The notes under the pieces were generated by a model that saw only the letters and a program-made list of their open reading frames with translations, was not told the origin of the DNA and made no database searches. From positions 4,526,001-4,590,000 of the forward strand of contig OZ220706.1 in the NCBI GenBank assembly GCA_965116695.1: DNA of 64,000 bases, given 5' to 3'. Below are positions 25,535 through 34,082 of this stretch, in pieces; position 1 is the first letter of the stretch, and every line of letters begins with the position of its first letter. This DNA comes from JAJDTT01 sp965116695. Its GTDB lineage: Bacteria; Acidobacteriota; UBA6911; RPQK01; JAJDTT01. The translations under genes were made by a program, and so were the position numbers.

Positions 25535-26548
25535 ATGTATCTGACCAACGAGAAAGTCGCCGTTCTGGGCGCCGCCGGCGCCATTGGCTCCAACCTGGTG
25601 CAGTCGCTGCTGCAGACGGGAACCGCCAATCGGATCTCCATGTACGATCCGTTGGAGGGTCCGCTCAAGGGGTCGGCCGAAGAGATCTACCACTGTTCGT
25701 TTCCGGGAGCCCAGGTCACCTGGACCACCGACGAGGCGGAGGCCCTGGCGGACGCCGCCTACATCATCACCGCGGGAGGCGCTCCCCGCCGCGCCGGCAT
25801 GACCCGCGAGGACCTGCGCAAGGACAACTGCAAGATCGCCAGGAACCTGGGCCAACAGATCAAGCAGCACTGCCCGGCCTGCAAGTTGGCCGTCGTCATC
25901 TTCAATCCCGCCGACATCACGGGCCTGACCACGCTGGTCCACTCGGGGCTGCCGGGATCGGCGGTCTCCACCCTGGCCGCGCTGGACAGCACGCGTCTCC
26001 AGAGCGCTCTGGCCCAACATTTCTCCGTCCCCCAGGACCAGGTGACCGGTTGCGCCACCTACGGTGGCCACGGCGAGCAGATGGCCGTGTTCAAGGGCAG
26101 CATCTCCGTCGCCGGGACGCCTCTCGGTGGGATCCTCGATGGCGCCACCGTCGAGGGGCAGGGTCTGACCCCGGGCCAGTGGGCCCATCTGCAGCAGCAG
26201 GTCCGCGGGGGCGGCGCCGCCATCATCAAGCTGCGAGGGCGCTCCTCCTTCCAGTCGCCGGCGCACCTGAGCACCTCCATGCTCCGGGGCCGCCTGGGCG
26301 CCGACGAGTTCCCCTGGCCCTGCGGCACCTACGTCAACCGGGGCGAGTTCCGCCACATCATGATGGCCATGGACACAAGCTTCGGACCGGACGGTCTGGA
26401 GTATTCAATGCCTCAGGGAGACGCGGAGGACATGGCCGCGCTCCGGAATTCCTACCGGCACCTGACCAACCTGCGCGACCAGACCATCGCCGACGGCCTG
26501 CTACCGCCGTTGGACGAATGGAAGGACGTGAATCCGAACCTGGTGTGA
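25535..26548 (+). CDS. mdh: Malate dehydrogenase (LDH/MDH family)
   Basis: 337 aa. Interconverts malate and oxaloacetate with NAD(H). N-terminal Rossmann loop VLGAAGAIGSNL (9-20); the substrate loop GGAPRRAGMTREDL carries the arginine that selects malate; the orientation arginine is in ALDSTRLQ; the catalytic histidine is in YGGHGEQM. AGGAGG lies before the ATG. Monocistronic by appearance, with a 160-base gap upstream that shows no gene. Longer than the standard 310-320 aa MDH, so a related hydroxyacid dehydrogenase cannot be ruled out. Confidence 0.85.
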   Translation: MYLTNEKVAVLGAAGAIGSNLVQSLLQTGTANRISMYDPLEGPLKGSAEEIYHCSFPGAQVTWTTDEAEALADAAYIITAGGAPRRAGMTREDLRKDNCKIARNLGQQIKQHCPACKLAVVIFNPADITGLTTLVHSGLPGSAVSTLAALDSTRLQSALAQHFSVPQDQVTGCATYGGHGEQMAVFKGSISVAGTPLGGILDGATVEGQGLTPGQWAHLQQQVRGGGAAIIKLRGRSSFQSPAHLSTSMLRGRLGADEFPWPCGTYVNRGEFRHIMMAMDTSFGPDGLEYSMPQGDAEDMAALRNSYRHLTNLRDQTIADGLLPPLDEWKDVNPNLV

Positions 26549-26676
26549 AGGGTTACAGCCGCTCGATACCGGGCGATCCTGGCGCCGATATCCCGTCTAT
26601 GGCGCTGCTCCGAGTTGGTGCAGGCGCAGCAGACAGAGCATCGTTCATTAACGGAACTTTGACAGCGTCACCTTGC

Positions 26677-26895
26677 TCATAAGTCCGCAAAGGCCTTGGT
26701 GTCCGCTTCCGATCGCCATTCCTCGAAGGTGCGGAACGGGTCATCCGTGGGGGCGTCCCGCCTCGCTTTGGTGAGAATTACTCGTCCATCAATGATCTCG
26801 TACAGGAGCTTGTCCCCGGGCTGCAACCCGAGCAAAGTGCGGATCGGAAGAGGGATGGTCGTCTGGGCCTTGGAAGTCAGCTTGCTGATGATCAT
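26677..26895 (-). CDS. AbrB/MazE-family antitoxin-like DNA-binding protein, orphan
   Basis: 72 aa. The swapped-hairpin domain is plain: MIISKLTSKAQTTIPLPIRTLLGLQPGDKLLYEIIDGRVILTKA. The C-terminal tail (DDPFRTFEEWRSEADTKAFADL) resembles a toxin-wrapping segment. I use the ATG at 26895, with a GGAG site 9 bases before it, rather than the GTG at 26910. No toxin gene follows: downstream to 26549 there is nothing coding, so the partner appears lost. A palindrome 39 bases upstream may be its operator. Confidence 0.75.
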   Translation of the reverse strand: MIISKLTSKAQTTIPLPIRTLLGLQPGDKLLYEIIDGRVILTKARRDAPTDDPFRTFEEWRSEADTKAFADL

Positions 26896-26933
26896 GGACC
26901 CCATCTCCACCTGGCCTGTCTGACTTTGCCAAT

Positions 26934-26950
26934 GTAAGGAATTTCCTTAC
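26934..26950. promoter_or_regulatory. Palindromic operator upstream of the AbrB-like gene
   Basis: GTAAGGA (26934-26940) and TCCTTAC (26944-26950) form a perfect 7-base inverted repeat with a 3-base centre, 39 bases from the antitoxin ATG. Such symmetry fits dimeric AbrB/MazE autoregulation. The rest of 26951-27219 shows no gene I can support. Confidence 0.5.
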
Positions 26951-27219
26951 TTGCTGTCACCCCTCCAAGACATTAATTCTCACCGCGACTCGGACCCAGA
27001 GCGCTTTGGTCCTAGTCCTGCGAGGAGGCCGCTGCGAAGACCTCGGAAGAGGAAATCCGGAAGCCTGATCACCGGCGAGGGGAGTGCGGACTCAATAGCC
27101 TCACGGGGCATGGCTCGGTCGCGATAAAGTTCGTTCCCTCTGATGGTCTCGTCGTTAGAGAAGTGGGGAAATACGACGTGGGCCCGGAGGAAGGAGATGT
27201 TGGCACCATGAAGGGGTAA

Positions 27220-27483
27220 ATGAACGTGAGAGAAGTCGTAACCAAGGCAAAGGAAACCATCATCACAGTTTTTGACGATGAAGATATCCGGGATCCCAGG
27301 CTGGAAGAGGTCGCCTTGAATAGTCGCCAGGGACCAGCTACCTGGAAAGTGACCATCAGTTTTGTTCGACCGTCGATTCTGATCCCTCTGAGCAACGAGC
27401 GCACTTTCAAGGTCGTTCATATCAATGACCTCACCGGAGAGGTTCTATCCGTGACTCATCGCACTCTGGCCGCCTCGAACTGA
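27220..27483 (+). CDS. Small protein, probable antitoxin of a lost PIN toxin (87 aa)
   Basis: MNVREVVTKAKETIITVFDDEDIRDPRLEEVALNSRQGPATWKVTISFVRP... ends NDLTGEVLSVTHRTLAASN. The alpha-beta-beta pattern resembles small proteins that precede PIN-domain genes in environmental genomes. The next gene starts 5 bases after its stop and begins as a PIN domain but is cut short. Codon pattern and length support a genuine gene; antitoxin function is inferred only from position. Confidence 0.55.
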   Translation: MNVREVVTKAKETIITVFDDEDIRDPRLEEVALNSRQGPATWKVTISFVRPSILIPLSNERTFKVVHINDLTGEVLSVTHRTLAASN

Positions 27484-27487
27484 CGTG

Positions 27488-27545
27488 ATGCGTCTCACCG
27501 AAGCCTTCATCGACGCGAATCTTCTGGTGCTGCGAGTGGTCAGGT
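27488..27545 (+). pseudogene. Truncated PIN-domain toxin remnant
   Basis: Begins MRLTEAFIDANLLVLRVV, the start of a PIN nuclease with its first metal-binding aspartate (FIDANLLVL). Homology stops after about 18 residues where the sequence runs into the 3' end of the convergent gene at 27546. The remaining catalytic acidic residues are absent. An inactive stub left by deletion. Confidence 0.55.
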
Positions 27546-27923
27546 TCAGTGGACCCGGCCGGGTGAGAAGGCTTTCTCCTCCTCGTACCCATGGACCAGG
27601 ACGAAGAAATATGAAGGGCTCTGGCCCAGGTCCGACTCGACGACCAGCTCGAAGAGGTTCTCTTCGTTGGTCTCACCGGCCACCGCCTGGACGTAGCGAA
27701 TCTCCTCGGACTTGATGAAGAGCTCTCCCAGAAGGAGCTTTCCCCGCAGGACCTGGACCAGCAGAGTGCCGTCCGGTTCGCTGGCGAAATGCCAGTGCAG
27801 GTCCTCGTCGTCGTAGAGGACGGCGTTCATGGTCCCCGCCCTCAAGATGCAGTTGGGATGAGCGTTGAGCCATCTCCAGAAAGCGTCGAACGTCATCGTG
27901 AAAGGAGCTTCCATGCGGCTCAT
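27546..27923 (-). CDS. Conserved-looking hypothetical protein (125 aa)
   Basis: MSRMEAPFTMTFDAFWRWLNAHPNCILRAGTMNAVLYDDEDLHWHFASEPDGTLLVQVLRGKLLLGELFIKSEEIRYVQAVAGETNEENLFELVVES. The strand-rich middle and acid/aromatic pattern suggest a small alpha-beta domain, no signal peptide. I do not recognise a family. It lies 49 bases upstream of the Nramp-like gene's 3' end on the same strand. Confidence 0.65.
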   Translation of the reverse strand: MSRMEAPFTMTFDAFWRWLNAHPNCILRAGTMNAVLYDDEDLHWHFASEPDGTLLVQVLRGKLLLGELFIKSEEIRYVQAVAGETNEENLFELVVESDLGQSPSYFFVLVHGYEEEKAFSPGRVH

Positions 27924-27972
27924 GGTAACAGCCCGCAGCGAAAATCGTCACGGCATCCGGCCGCGTTTCCGG

Positions 27973-29217
27973 CTACCGCCGGAAGGCCGTTTCGACGCCC
28001 AGATATCCTGCCAGCAGGAAAAAAATAAGGATTGAAGCCAGCACTGCCGAGGTCCAGGGCCGGTTCCGGTAACGGCTGCCGATCCATCCGGCCCTGCCGT
28101 TCATGCGCAGCAACGCGGCCGCCAGCATGGGGACGAAGAGCACTCCCACGATGGCGTAGGTCTTCTGCATCCGGGCGAACCCGACCCACAGACCCACCAT
28201 CGGAATCGTGGCCATGGCATACATGGCTCCCCGGTAGATCCGGGAGTCGGGATCTACTCGGCGGCGGCGACTTGTCCCCTTGGCGCCCATCAGGGAGGTC
28301 AGATCCGTGAACAGGTACGGAATCGCCTGCCAGGCCCCCAACAGGCTGCTGAAGATGGCCCCCCACGCTCCCAACAGGAACGCCCATCCTCCCACCGGCC
28401 CCAGGGAGTCGGTCAGGCGCTCCGCAAGGCGAATCAGCAGCGTGGCGCCGCCGCCCTGAACCTCGACCTGGCTGCCGATGATCACCATGGCCAAGCCGAA
28501 CAAAGCCGTCACGACGTAGGCGGCGGCCAGATCGAGGCGGCAGACTTTGAGATCCTCGACGCCGCGTCGCCCCTCCTCCTGAATCCAGTAGCCGTAGCAG
28601 AGAATGGTGACCGTACCGCCCACGCCCCCCATGAGGGCCAACGTCCATCCCAGGCCCTGACCGCTCGATTCGGGGATGGCGGGCCACACCAGGCCGGCGA
28701 TGACCTCCCCCCAATCCGGTGCCAGACGGACGGCGGAAACCACGACCGTGCAGAACATCAGTCCGATGCAGACCCGCATGACCTTTTCGAAGAGCCGGTA
28801 GCCTCCCAAGCGGACCATCAGGACGCCGATCAGGCTCCAGGCGATCCCGTAGACGATCTTGCCTGTGGCCGGATCGGAATGAAGCGGCAGGAGGGCGTGG
28901 GAAGCCACGCCGCAGGCGCTCATCAGCGCCGCCGCCACCAGAAAGCTCCAGACCACCAGGTATCCCAGAAAGAGGTATTGGATGGGGCGCCCCAGGCGAT
29001 CCACGGCGCCTTCCAGGAGGGTCTGCCCCGTGGCCAGTTGCCAGCGCGTGATCCCCTCACTGAGGACATACTTGAAGAAACTGCCGGCCAGGACGGCCCA
29101 GAGGATGGCGACCCCCAGCTTCGATCCGGCGAAACCGGCGGTGGCCAGGTCTCCGGCGCCCACGCCGGTGGCCGCCACCAGTAATCCGGGTCCCATGATG
29201 GCAAGCGGATTTCTCAT
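27973..29217 (-). CDS. Nramp-family metal-ion transporter, non-canonical
   Basis: 414 aa with about 11 hydrophobic helices. The overall Nramp plan is visible: GPGLLVAATGVGAGDLATAGFAGSKLG in helix 1, FFKYVLSEGITRWQLATGQTLLEG in helices 2-3, and GGVGGTVTILCYGYWIQEEG in helix 6. Canonical Nramps carry DPGN in helix 1 and MPH in helix 6; here those positions read TGVGAGD and GGVGGT, so the metal site must differ. Such variants may move Mg2+ or other substrates. Inner membrane. No metal-responsive regulator is visible next to it. Confidence 0.8.
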   Translation of the reverse strand: MRNPLAIMGPGLLVAATGVGAGDLATAGFAGSKLGVAILWAVLAGSFFKYVLSEGITRWQLATGQTLLEGAVDRLGRPIQYLFLGYLVVWSFLVAAALMSACGVASHALLPLHSDPATGKIVYGIAWSLIGVLMVRLGGYRLFEKVMRVCIGLMFCTVVVSAVRLAPDWGEVIAGLVWPAIPESSGQGLGWTLALMGGVGGTVTILCYGYWIQEEGRRGVEDLKVCRLDLAAAYVVTALFGLAMVIIGSQVEVQGGGATLLIRLAERLTDSLGPVGGWAFLLGAWGAIFSSLLGAWQAIPYLFTDLTSLMGAKGTSRRRRVDPDSRIYRGAMYAMATIPMVGLWVGFARMQKTYAIVGVLFVPMLAAALLRMNGRAGWIGSRYRNRPWTSAVLASILIFFLLAGYLGVETAFRR

Positions 29218-29329
29218 CTTACGTCCCGCACCAGTCTGCTGGAGTCAGCCGCTGTTCGCTACGTTACATCTCCAGCCAATCGGAAGGGGCTGCACGTGAA
29301 TCCGTCAGCGGCACGAACCTTGTTGCTCG

Positions 29330-29790
29330 TTCTGCTATTCCGGCGATCCAGGAACCGTATACCCCCGACGGCGCCTATCATGGCGCCATTTTACCGGCCA
29401 AGCTACGCCGTGGCGGATTCGTCTCCTTCCAGGCCGACGCCGTGGAGGGAAACGTGGAGACGCGGCCGATCCGATTTCAGGGATACCGACTCTTTTGCAA
29501 CGTGGACGCCCGTGGGGGGGAACTGACGGTGGAAGTGGGCCGCCTCCAGAAGAAGAATCGAGTTGGGAGTGGGTTGGAAAGGGAACCCGGCCCATCCGGG
29601 GGATCGTCTGGAGGCGGAAGTGACGTGGGGGAGTCGGGACGACCTCCGGGATCTGAACGGGAAGGTCCTCCGTCTGCGCTTTCATCTCACGAACGCCGAC
29701 CTCTACTCCTTCTGGTCGGAAACAGTGGAAGAGGTCTGCACTGGTGGCCCCAAGGGATGCCTTCCTGCGAAAATATTCTGCGAATCCTGA
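29330..29790 (+). pseudogene. 3' remnant of a secreted glycosidase-like protein, frameshifted
   Basis: One frame reads GGFVSFQADAVEGNVETRPIRFQGYRLFCNVDARGGELTVEVG, then a shift around 29565 moves to DRLEAEVTWGSRDDLRDLNGKVLRLRFHLTNADLYSFWSE. Together these match the C-terminal beta-sandwich seen in the protein at 14529-16043 (LINADATRGEFWMEI, LKGRAVRLRVYATNSKLYSFTC). No start or propeller part remains, so it is a dead fragment stranded between the Nramp and Fic genes. Confidence 0.6.
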
Positions 29791-29823
29791 ATCGTGGTCC
29801 GGATGAGGAGTCCGCCCCGTGGA

Positions 29824-31050
29824 TCAGCGGCGGCCCAGGAACTGGGACAACTGGGCCATAGCCGGGTGAGTCGTCGATGCGGCAGACGGCATGTTTTCAT
29901 ACCGATCCAGCAGTTCCGACTCGGCAAATCGTTGTGGCCAGTCCAGGTTGGCGGCGATTCGTCCTTGGTCAAATACGATGGCGGAAAGTTCCAAAAGTCC
30001 GAACAGATCTCTCACCATTGCGCGGTCAGGATACTTGAGACCCAGGTAGAGCGCTCGTCCCCGAACGATTAGGTCGGGCGGTTTTGTTGGTCCGGCGTCC
30101 AGCAGAATCTCCAGGATTTGCAATTGCCGCTGGGCCAGCACGCGCCGGCGGGGACTGCGTAGTTTCCCAAATAGCGATCTGGCGAATTCCCGGAACAGCA
30201 CTCGGCGATGGTTAGTGGCGATGGCCTCGGCAACCACGTTGCATCTCTCGGCCACCGCCGGCAGCGCAAACTTCAGAAACGGCGTCAGATCGTGTCCGTT
30301 TTCGCGGGTTTCGTACAGAGCGGTCAAGTATTCGTCTTTGTGTTCGTAGTAGTAGTTGGAGAGGCTGACCATGATCACGTCGTTGACCCCGGCCCGCCGC
30401 AGCATGAATGATTCCAGGGCGCGAGCGGTGCGGCCGTTTCCGTCGCCGAAGGGGTGCATCGCGCCGATGTGGTAGTGAGCGGCGATAGCCTGAATGAGAC
30501 GGTCGTGACGCTGGAACTCTCCGGCGATGGCGGCGGCGAAGCCTTCGAAGGCCTCGCTGCATTCACGGCCGCCCTCGGCACCCCGGCAGCGTGGCGTCCC
30601 GAAGGTGACGTTCCACGCGTCAGGACGTGTCCGGCCCGGTTCGCAATGATCATCGTCGCATCCGGTCACGATGCGCCGGTGGATTTCCCGGATGAAATCG
30701 GCGCTGACCGGCTGTTCGGCAGGTCTTGAACGCAGCCAGCGGCAGGTGGCGTCAGCGGCGCGAAGTTGACGCTGGGAACGGGTCAAAATAGTCGTCGCAG
30801 TCAGGGTGGCAGCGAGAGCTTCGTCCTGTTCGCGTTGCGTGAACTCGGCGCCTTCAATGCGCGATGTGCCGGCCGCTTCCAATCGCAACTGCTCCGCGTG
30901 CGCCTCCTCAATCCAATGAGGCAGATATGGCATCTGATTCAGGACGCCGCCGCCGGTCTTGGCCTCGATCAGCAGGTGGAAGACGGCAGAGAAATCGTAG
31001 TGCACCCATCGCTGGGGGACCACATAGCGACTGACATTATCGGCAGTCAT
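29824..31050 (-). CDS. Fic-family protein (AMP transferase), class II type
   Basis: 408 aa. The catalytic FIC motif HPFGDGNGRTAR is intact (about residue 200), following AIAAHYHIGAM. An N-terminal inhibitory motif of the form S/TxxxEG is seen in AGTSRIEGAEF (about 62), so self-inhibition is expected without a separate antitoxin. The C-terminal region (LAQRQLQILEILLDAGPTKPPDLIVRGRALYLGLKYPDRAMVRDL) resembles a winged-helix DNA-binding domain, which could autoregulate. Its start codon lies inside a run of 11-base repeats. Substrate unknown. Confidence 0.88.
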   Translation of the reverse strand: MTADNVSRYVVPQRWVHYDFSAVFHLLIEAKTGGGVLNQMPYLPHWIEEAHAEQLRLEAAGTSRIEGAEFTQREQDEALAATLTATTILTRSQRQLRAADATCRWLRSRPAEQPVSADFIREIHRRIVTGCDDDHCEPGRTRPDAWNVTFGTPRCRGAEGGRECSEAFEGFAAAIAGEFQRHDRLIQAIAAHYHIGAMHPFGDGNGRTARALESFMLRRAGVNDVIMVSLSNYYYEHKDEYLTALYETRENGHDLTPFLKFALPAVAERCNVVAEAIATNHRRVLFREFARSLFGKLRSPRRRVLAQRQLQILEILLDAGPTKPPDLIVRGRALYLGLKYPDRAMVRDLFGLLELSAIVFDQGRIAANLDWPQRFAESELLDRYENMPSAASTTHPAMAQLSQFLGRR

Positions 31051-31174
31051 TTCCGACTCATTTCCAGTTCATTTCAAATGTATTTATTTGGATCATTATT
31101 ATTATGAGTAATTTACACGTCTAAATCGTATATTCATTTCCATCTCATTTCCATCTCATTTCGCTCTCGTTTCC
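31048..31174. repeat. Seven-copy 11-base iteron array upstream of fic
   Basis: On the minus strand GAAATGA followed by four variable bases recurs every 11 bases: three copies spanning the fic start (about 31048-31080) and four more at about 31134-31174, one of them GAAACGA. An AT-rich stretch separates the clusters. Eleven bases is one helical turn, so all sites face the same side of the DNA, as expected for cooperative operator binding. The rest of the gap, 31175-31381, contains no gene I can support. Confidence 0.65.
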
Positions 31175-31381
31175 ACGGTCTCTTCGGAATCGAGTCCGCA
31201 TACCGGGCAATACCTTCCTGATGGCGATTCTGAGACCCTCGCGACATCGCGGGAAGACTCAGCAGTTGAACCGTCCCCATTCGATCCCAACTTGTGCGCA
31301 GTCTTCCTGCCGAAGGCCGAGGTTGGAGACCCTCGACGTTTCACCTTTCGACCAGTAATCTGACTTGCCAGGAGGTGCGCA

Positions 31382-32917
31382 GTGGTTTTCTCGCAATCAT
31401 GGAGAGTTATTGGTTTCACGGTGGCGTTTTTGCTGGCCTCGACCGGGCCGGTTTCGGCCGAGGTCCGGTTGCCCGCCGTGATCTCGGAGCACATGCTCCT
31501 GCAGCAGGGCGTTCCGGTACGGATTTGGGGGTGGTCCGATCCGGGGGAGACTGTGAAGGTCCGGTTTCGGGACCGGAGTTACACGGCGGCCGCGCCGTTG
31601 CCGGGGGAATCGGGAGACTGGGAAGTGTTCCTGGCCCCCTCGGCGGCCGGCGGCCCCTTTCGCCTGGAGGTCCGCGGAAGCAATACGATCGTCCTTGAAG
31701 ACGTCTTGGTGGGGGATGTCTGGGTGGCTTCGGGGCAGTCCAACATGGACTGGTCGGTCCGGCGTTCCAGGAATCCGGATCAGGAGATCGCTCAGGCCAA
31801 CTTTCCCAGGATCCGGCTCTTCAAGGTTGCCCGCAACGTGGCCGACGAGCCGCTGGAGAACGTGGAAGGGGCATGGCAGCCCTGTTCTCCCAAGTCGGTG
31901 GAGCATTTTTCGGCCGTCGGTTACTACTTTGCCCGCCATCTTCACCGGAAGCTGGGTCATCCCGTCGGGGTGATTCAGACGGCGTGGGGCGGAACCCCGG
32001 CACAGGCCTGGGTCAGCCGGCCTCGCCTCGAGTCCGATCCCACTCTGACCCCCGCTTTGGAGAAGTGGGAAAAAGTGTTGGCCGAGTATCCGGAACGTCA
32101 GAAGGAGCATCTGGCGGAGGTCGCCCGCTGGGAACAGGAGGCCGCGGCCGCCAGGAAAAACGGGGAACCGGTGCCCCGCCGGCCCCGGCGTCCGCTGGGT
32201 CCCGGCCATCCGTGGACGCCTGGAGGCCTCTTCAACGCCATGATTTCGCCGCTCGTGCCCTACGCCGTTCGCGGCGCCATCTGGTACCAGGGTGAGACCA
32301 ACGCTCACCTGGCGGAGGCCCATCTCTACCGCTCTCTTTTCCCGGCGTTGATCCGAGACTGGAGAACGCACTGGAAAGTGGGGCCGTTCCCCTTCCTGTT
32401 CGTCCAGTTGGCCGATTTCCGCAAGACACCCGAAGTCAGCGAATGGCCCGAGCTCCGGGAAGCCCAGCTCATGACACTGAGCCTAAGGAACACGGCGATG
32501 GCGGTCACCGTCGATATCGGCAACCCGGAAGACATCCATCCCAAGAACAAGCAGGACGTGGGCAAGCGGCTGGCTCTGGCGGCGCGCGCGTTGGCCCACG
32601 GCCAGGACCTGGTCTACTCGGGACCGGTCTTTCGCCGGGTCACGCCGGAGGAATCCGGACTGCGGATCTGGTTCGACCACGTGGGAGGCGGACTCGAGCG
32701 CCGGGGGGGCGATCTGACCGGCTTCGAGGTGGCCGGCGCCGACCGCCGCTTCGTGCCGGCTTCCGCCCGGATCGATTCCGGGACCGTCGTGGTTTCCAGC
32801 CCTGCAGTGGAGCGAGCCGTTGCCGTCCGCTACGGCTGGAGCGACAGCCCTGTCTGTAATCTCTACAACGCCGGGGGACTTCCCGCCTCGCCCTTCCGCA
32901 GCGACGACTGGGAGTAG
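31382..32917 (+). CDS. Sialate O-acetylesterase-like protein (SASA domain), exported
   Basis: 511 aa. Signal segment VIGFTVAFLLASTGPVSA. N-terminal beta domain (PAVISEHMLLQQGVPVRIWGWSDPGE) then the SGNH-type esterase core: ASGQSNMDWSV with the nucleophile serine (about 119), GAIWYQGETNAH, and DIGNPEDIHPKNKQDVGKRLAL with the Asp/His dyad. Removes O-acetyl groups from sialic or other sugars outside the cell. GTG start preceded by AGGAGG. Complements the sialidase-like genes in this window. Confidence 0.88.
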   Translation: MVFSQSWRVIGFTVAFLLASTGPVSAEVRLPAVISEHMLLQQGVPVRIWGWSDPGETVKVRFRDRSYTAAAPLPGESGDWEVFLAPSAAGGPFRLEVRGSNTIVLEDVLVGDVWVASGQSNMDWSVRRSRNPDQEIAQANFPRIRLFKVARNVADEPLENVEGAWQPCSPKSVEHFSAVGYYFARHLHRKLGHPVGVIQTAWGGTPAQAWVSRPRLESDPTLTPALEKWEKVLAEYPERQKEHLAEVARWEQEAAAARKNGEPVPRRPRRPLGPGHPWTPGGLFNAMISPLVPYAVRGAIWYQGETNAHLAEAHLYRSLFPALIRDWRTHWKVGPFPFLFVQLADFRKTPEVSEWPELREAQLMTLSLRNTAMAVTVDIGNPEDIHPKNKQDVGKRLALAARALAHGQDLVYSGPVFRRVTPEESGLRIWFDHVGGGLERRGGDLTGFEVAGADRRFVPASARIDSGTVVVSSPAVERAVAVRYGWSDSPVCNLYNAGGLPASPFRSDDWE

Positions 32918-32938
32918 TCCGGTCCGGGCAACGGCGGA

Positions 32939-33925
32939 TCAACCGCTCGAGAAGGCGGGCATGACCCGGGTCGCGAAGAGTTCCATGGATTCCAGCATCT
33001 CCCGCTGCGGGACCCCCTGGTGCTGGCAGTGGTAAACGAGGGTGTCGGCGCCCATGTCGCGATAGAAGGCCACCTGCTCGATGCACTCCTCGGGAGTCCC
33101 CAGGATGAGCCGGTCCCGGAAATCGTCCAGCCTCCCGTACCTGTAGCGTGCTCCCTCCGGCGTGTCTTTCATCCAGCCGGAGTAGCGCCGGTACTGCGCC
33201 AGCAGCGGTTTCTCCACCAGAGCCCGGGCCCGGGCCCGGCTCCTGGCCACGAACCCCAGGCGGGCCACCACCAGAGATCCCTGCTTGCCGAACTCGTCCA
33301 GGGCGTTTCGATAAACCTGGACCTTTTGCCGGAGTTCCCGCCGGCCGAGGCTGGCGCTGGGCAACCAGCCGTCCGCCAGCCGCGCCGAACGGCGGACCAC
33401 CACGTCGGCCGTCCCGCCGATCCAGATGGGCGGACGGGGTTTCCGGACCGGCAGCGGACCGATGCGGACGTCTCGACAGCGGAAGAACTTCCCCTGGAAA
33501 GTGACCGACTCGCCGGCCCAGAGCCGGGAGATCACCTCCAGGTTCTCCAGGAACCGGCCCCGCCGTTGGCGCGGCAGCACGTCTGAAATGGCCAGCTCCT
33601 CCTCCCGGTAACCCAGAACCAGGCCGAAGATGAGCCGCCCGCCCGAAATCACGTCCACATGCGCCGCCTGCTCGGCCAGCAGGATCGGGTTGTAGATGGG
33701 GAGGATGAATCCGCTGGAGCAGAGCTGGATCCGCCTGGTGACCGGCGCCAGGGCGGCCAGGGTGGTGAGCATCTCGTGGAATCCGGAAGGCCAGAGGTGC
33801 CGGTCGCCCAGGCAGACCAGGTCGAAGCCCAGTTCCTCCGCCACCTGCACCCTCTCCCGAAGCTGGTCGAAACTGGCCTGTCCGGTGTCGGTGAAGGTCT
33901 GCCCGAGAATGATGCCGAAGTTCAT
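32939..33925 (-). CDS. LLM-class flavin-dependent oxidoreductase
   Basis: 328 aa TIM-barrel luciferase-like monooxygenase using FMN/F420: MNFGIILGQTFTD, VAEELGFDLVCLGDRHLWPSGFHEMLTTLAALAPVTRRIQL, and ISGGRLIFGLVLGYREEEL are the family blocks; the C-terminal GTPEECIEQVAFYRDMGADTLVYHCQH closes the barrel. The ATG at 33925 gives the usual N-terminus; the frame is open upstream. Convergent with the esterase gene. Substrate unknown. Confidence 0.88.
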   Translation of the reverse strand: MNFGIILGQTFTDTGQASFDQLRERVQVAEELGFDLVCLGDRHLWPSGFHEMLTTLAALAPVTRRIQLCSSGFILPIYNPILLAEQAAHVDVISGGRLIFGLVLGYREEELAISDVLPRQRRGRFLENLEVISRLWAGESVTFQGKFFRCRDVRIGPLPVRKPRPPIWIGGTADVVVRRSARLADGWLPSASLGRRELRQKVQVYRNALDEFGKQGSLVVARLGFVARSRARARALVEKPLLAQYRRYSGWMKDTPEGARYRYGRLDDFRDRLILGTPEECIEQVAFYRDMGADTLVYHCQHQGVPQREMLESMELFATRVMPAFSSG

Positions 33926-34082
33926 ACCCGCCCCGTTCGCCGGCTGTGCTCTCCGCACCGGCATCCGGGATGCCGGTGGAGCAATGGGCCGCTATTCTAC
34001 TGAAGGGGAGGACGGGAGGGTATCCTGGCGGCCTGGGACTCCGTTGGTCCGGGGTGCTTAACCGAGGGGCACGAGGCAAAGA

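Noticed and set aside
26980..27420. 146-codon minus-strand frame
   Set aside because: Overlaps the better-supported 27220-27483 gene and has no recognisable domain or ribosome-binding site.
31156..31494. 112-codon minus-strand frame with one CxxC
   Set aside because: Overlaps the signal-peptide region of the esterase gene and the repeat array; composition is not gene-like.
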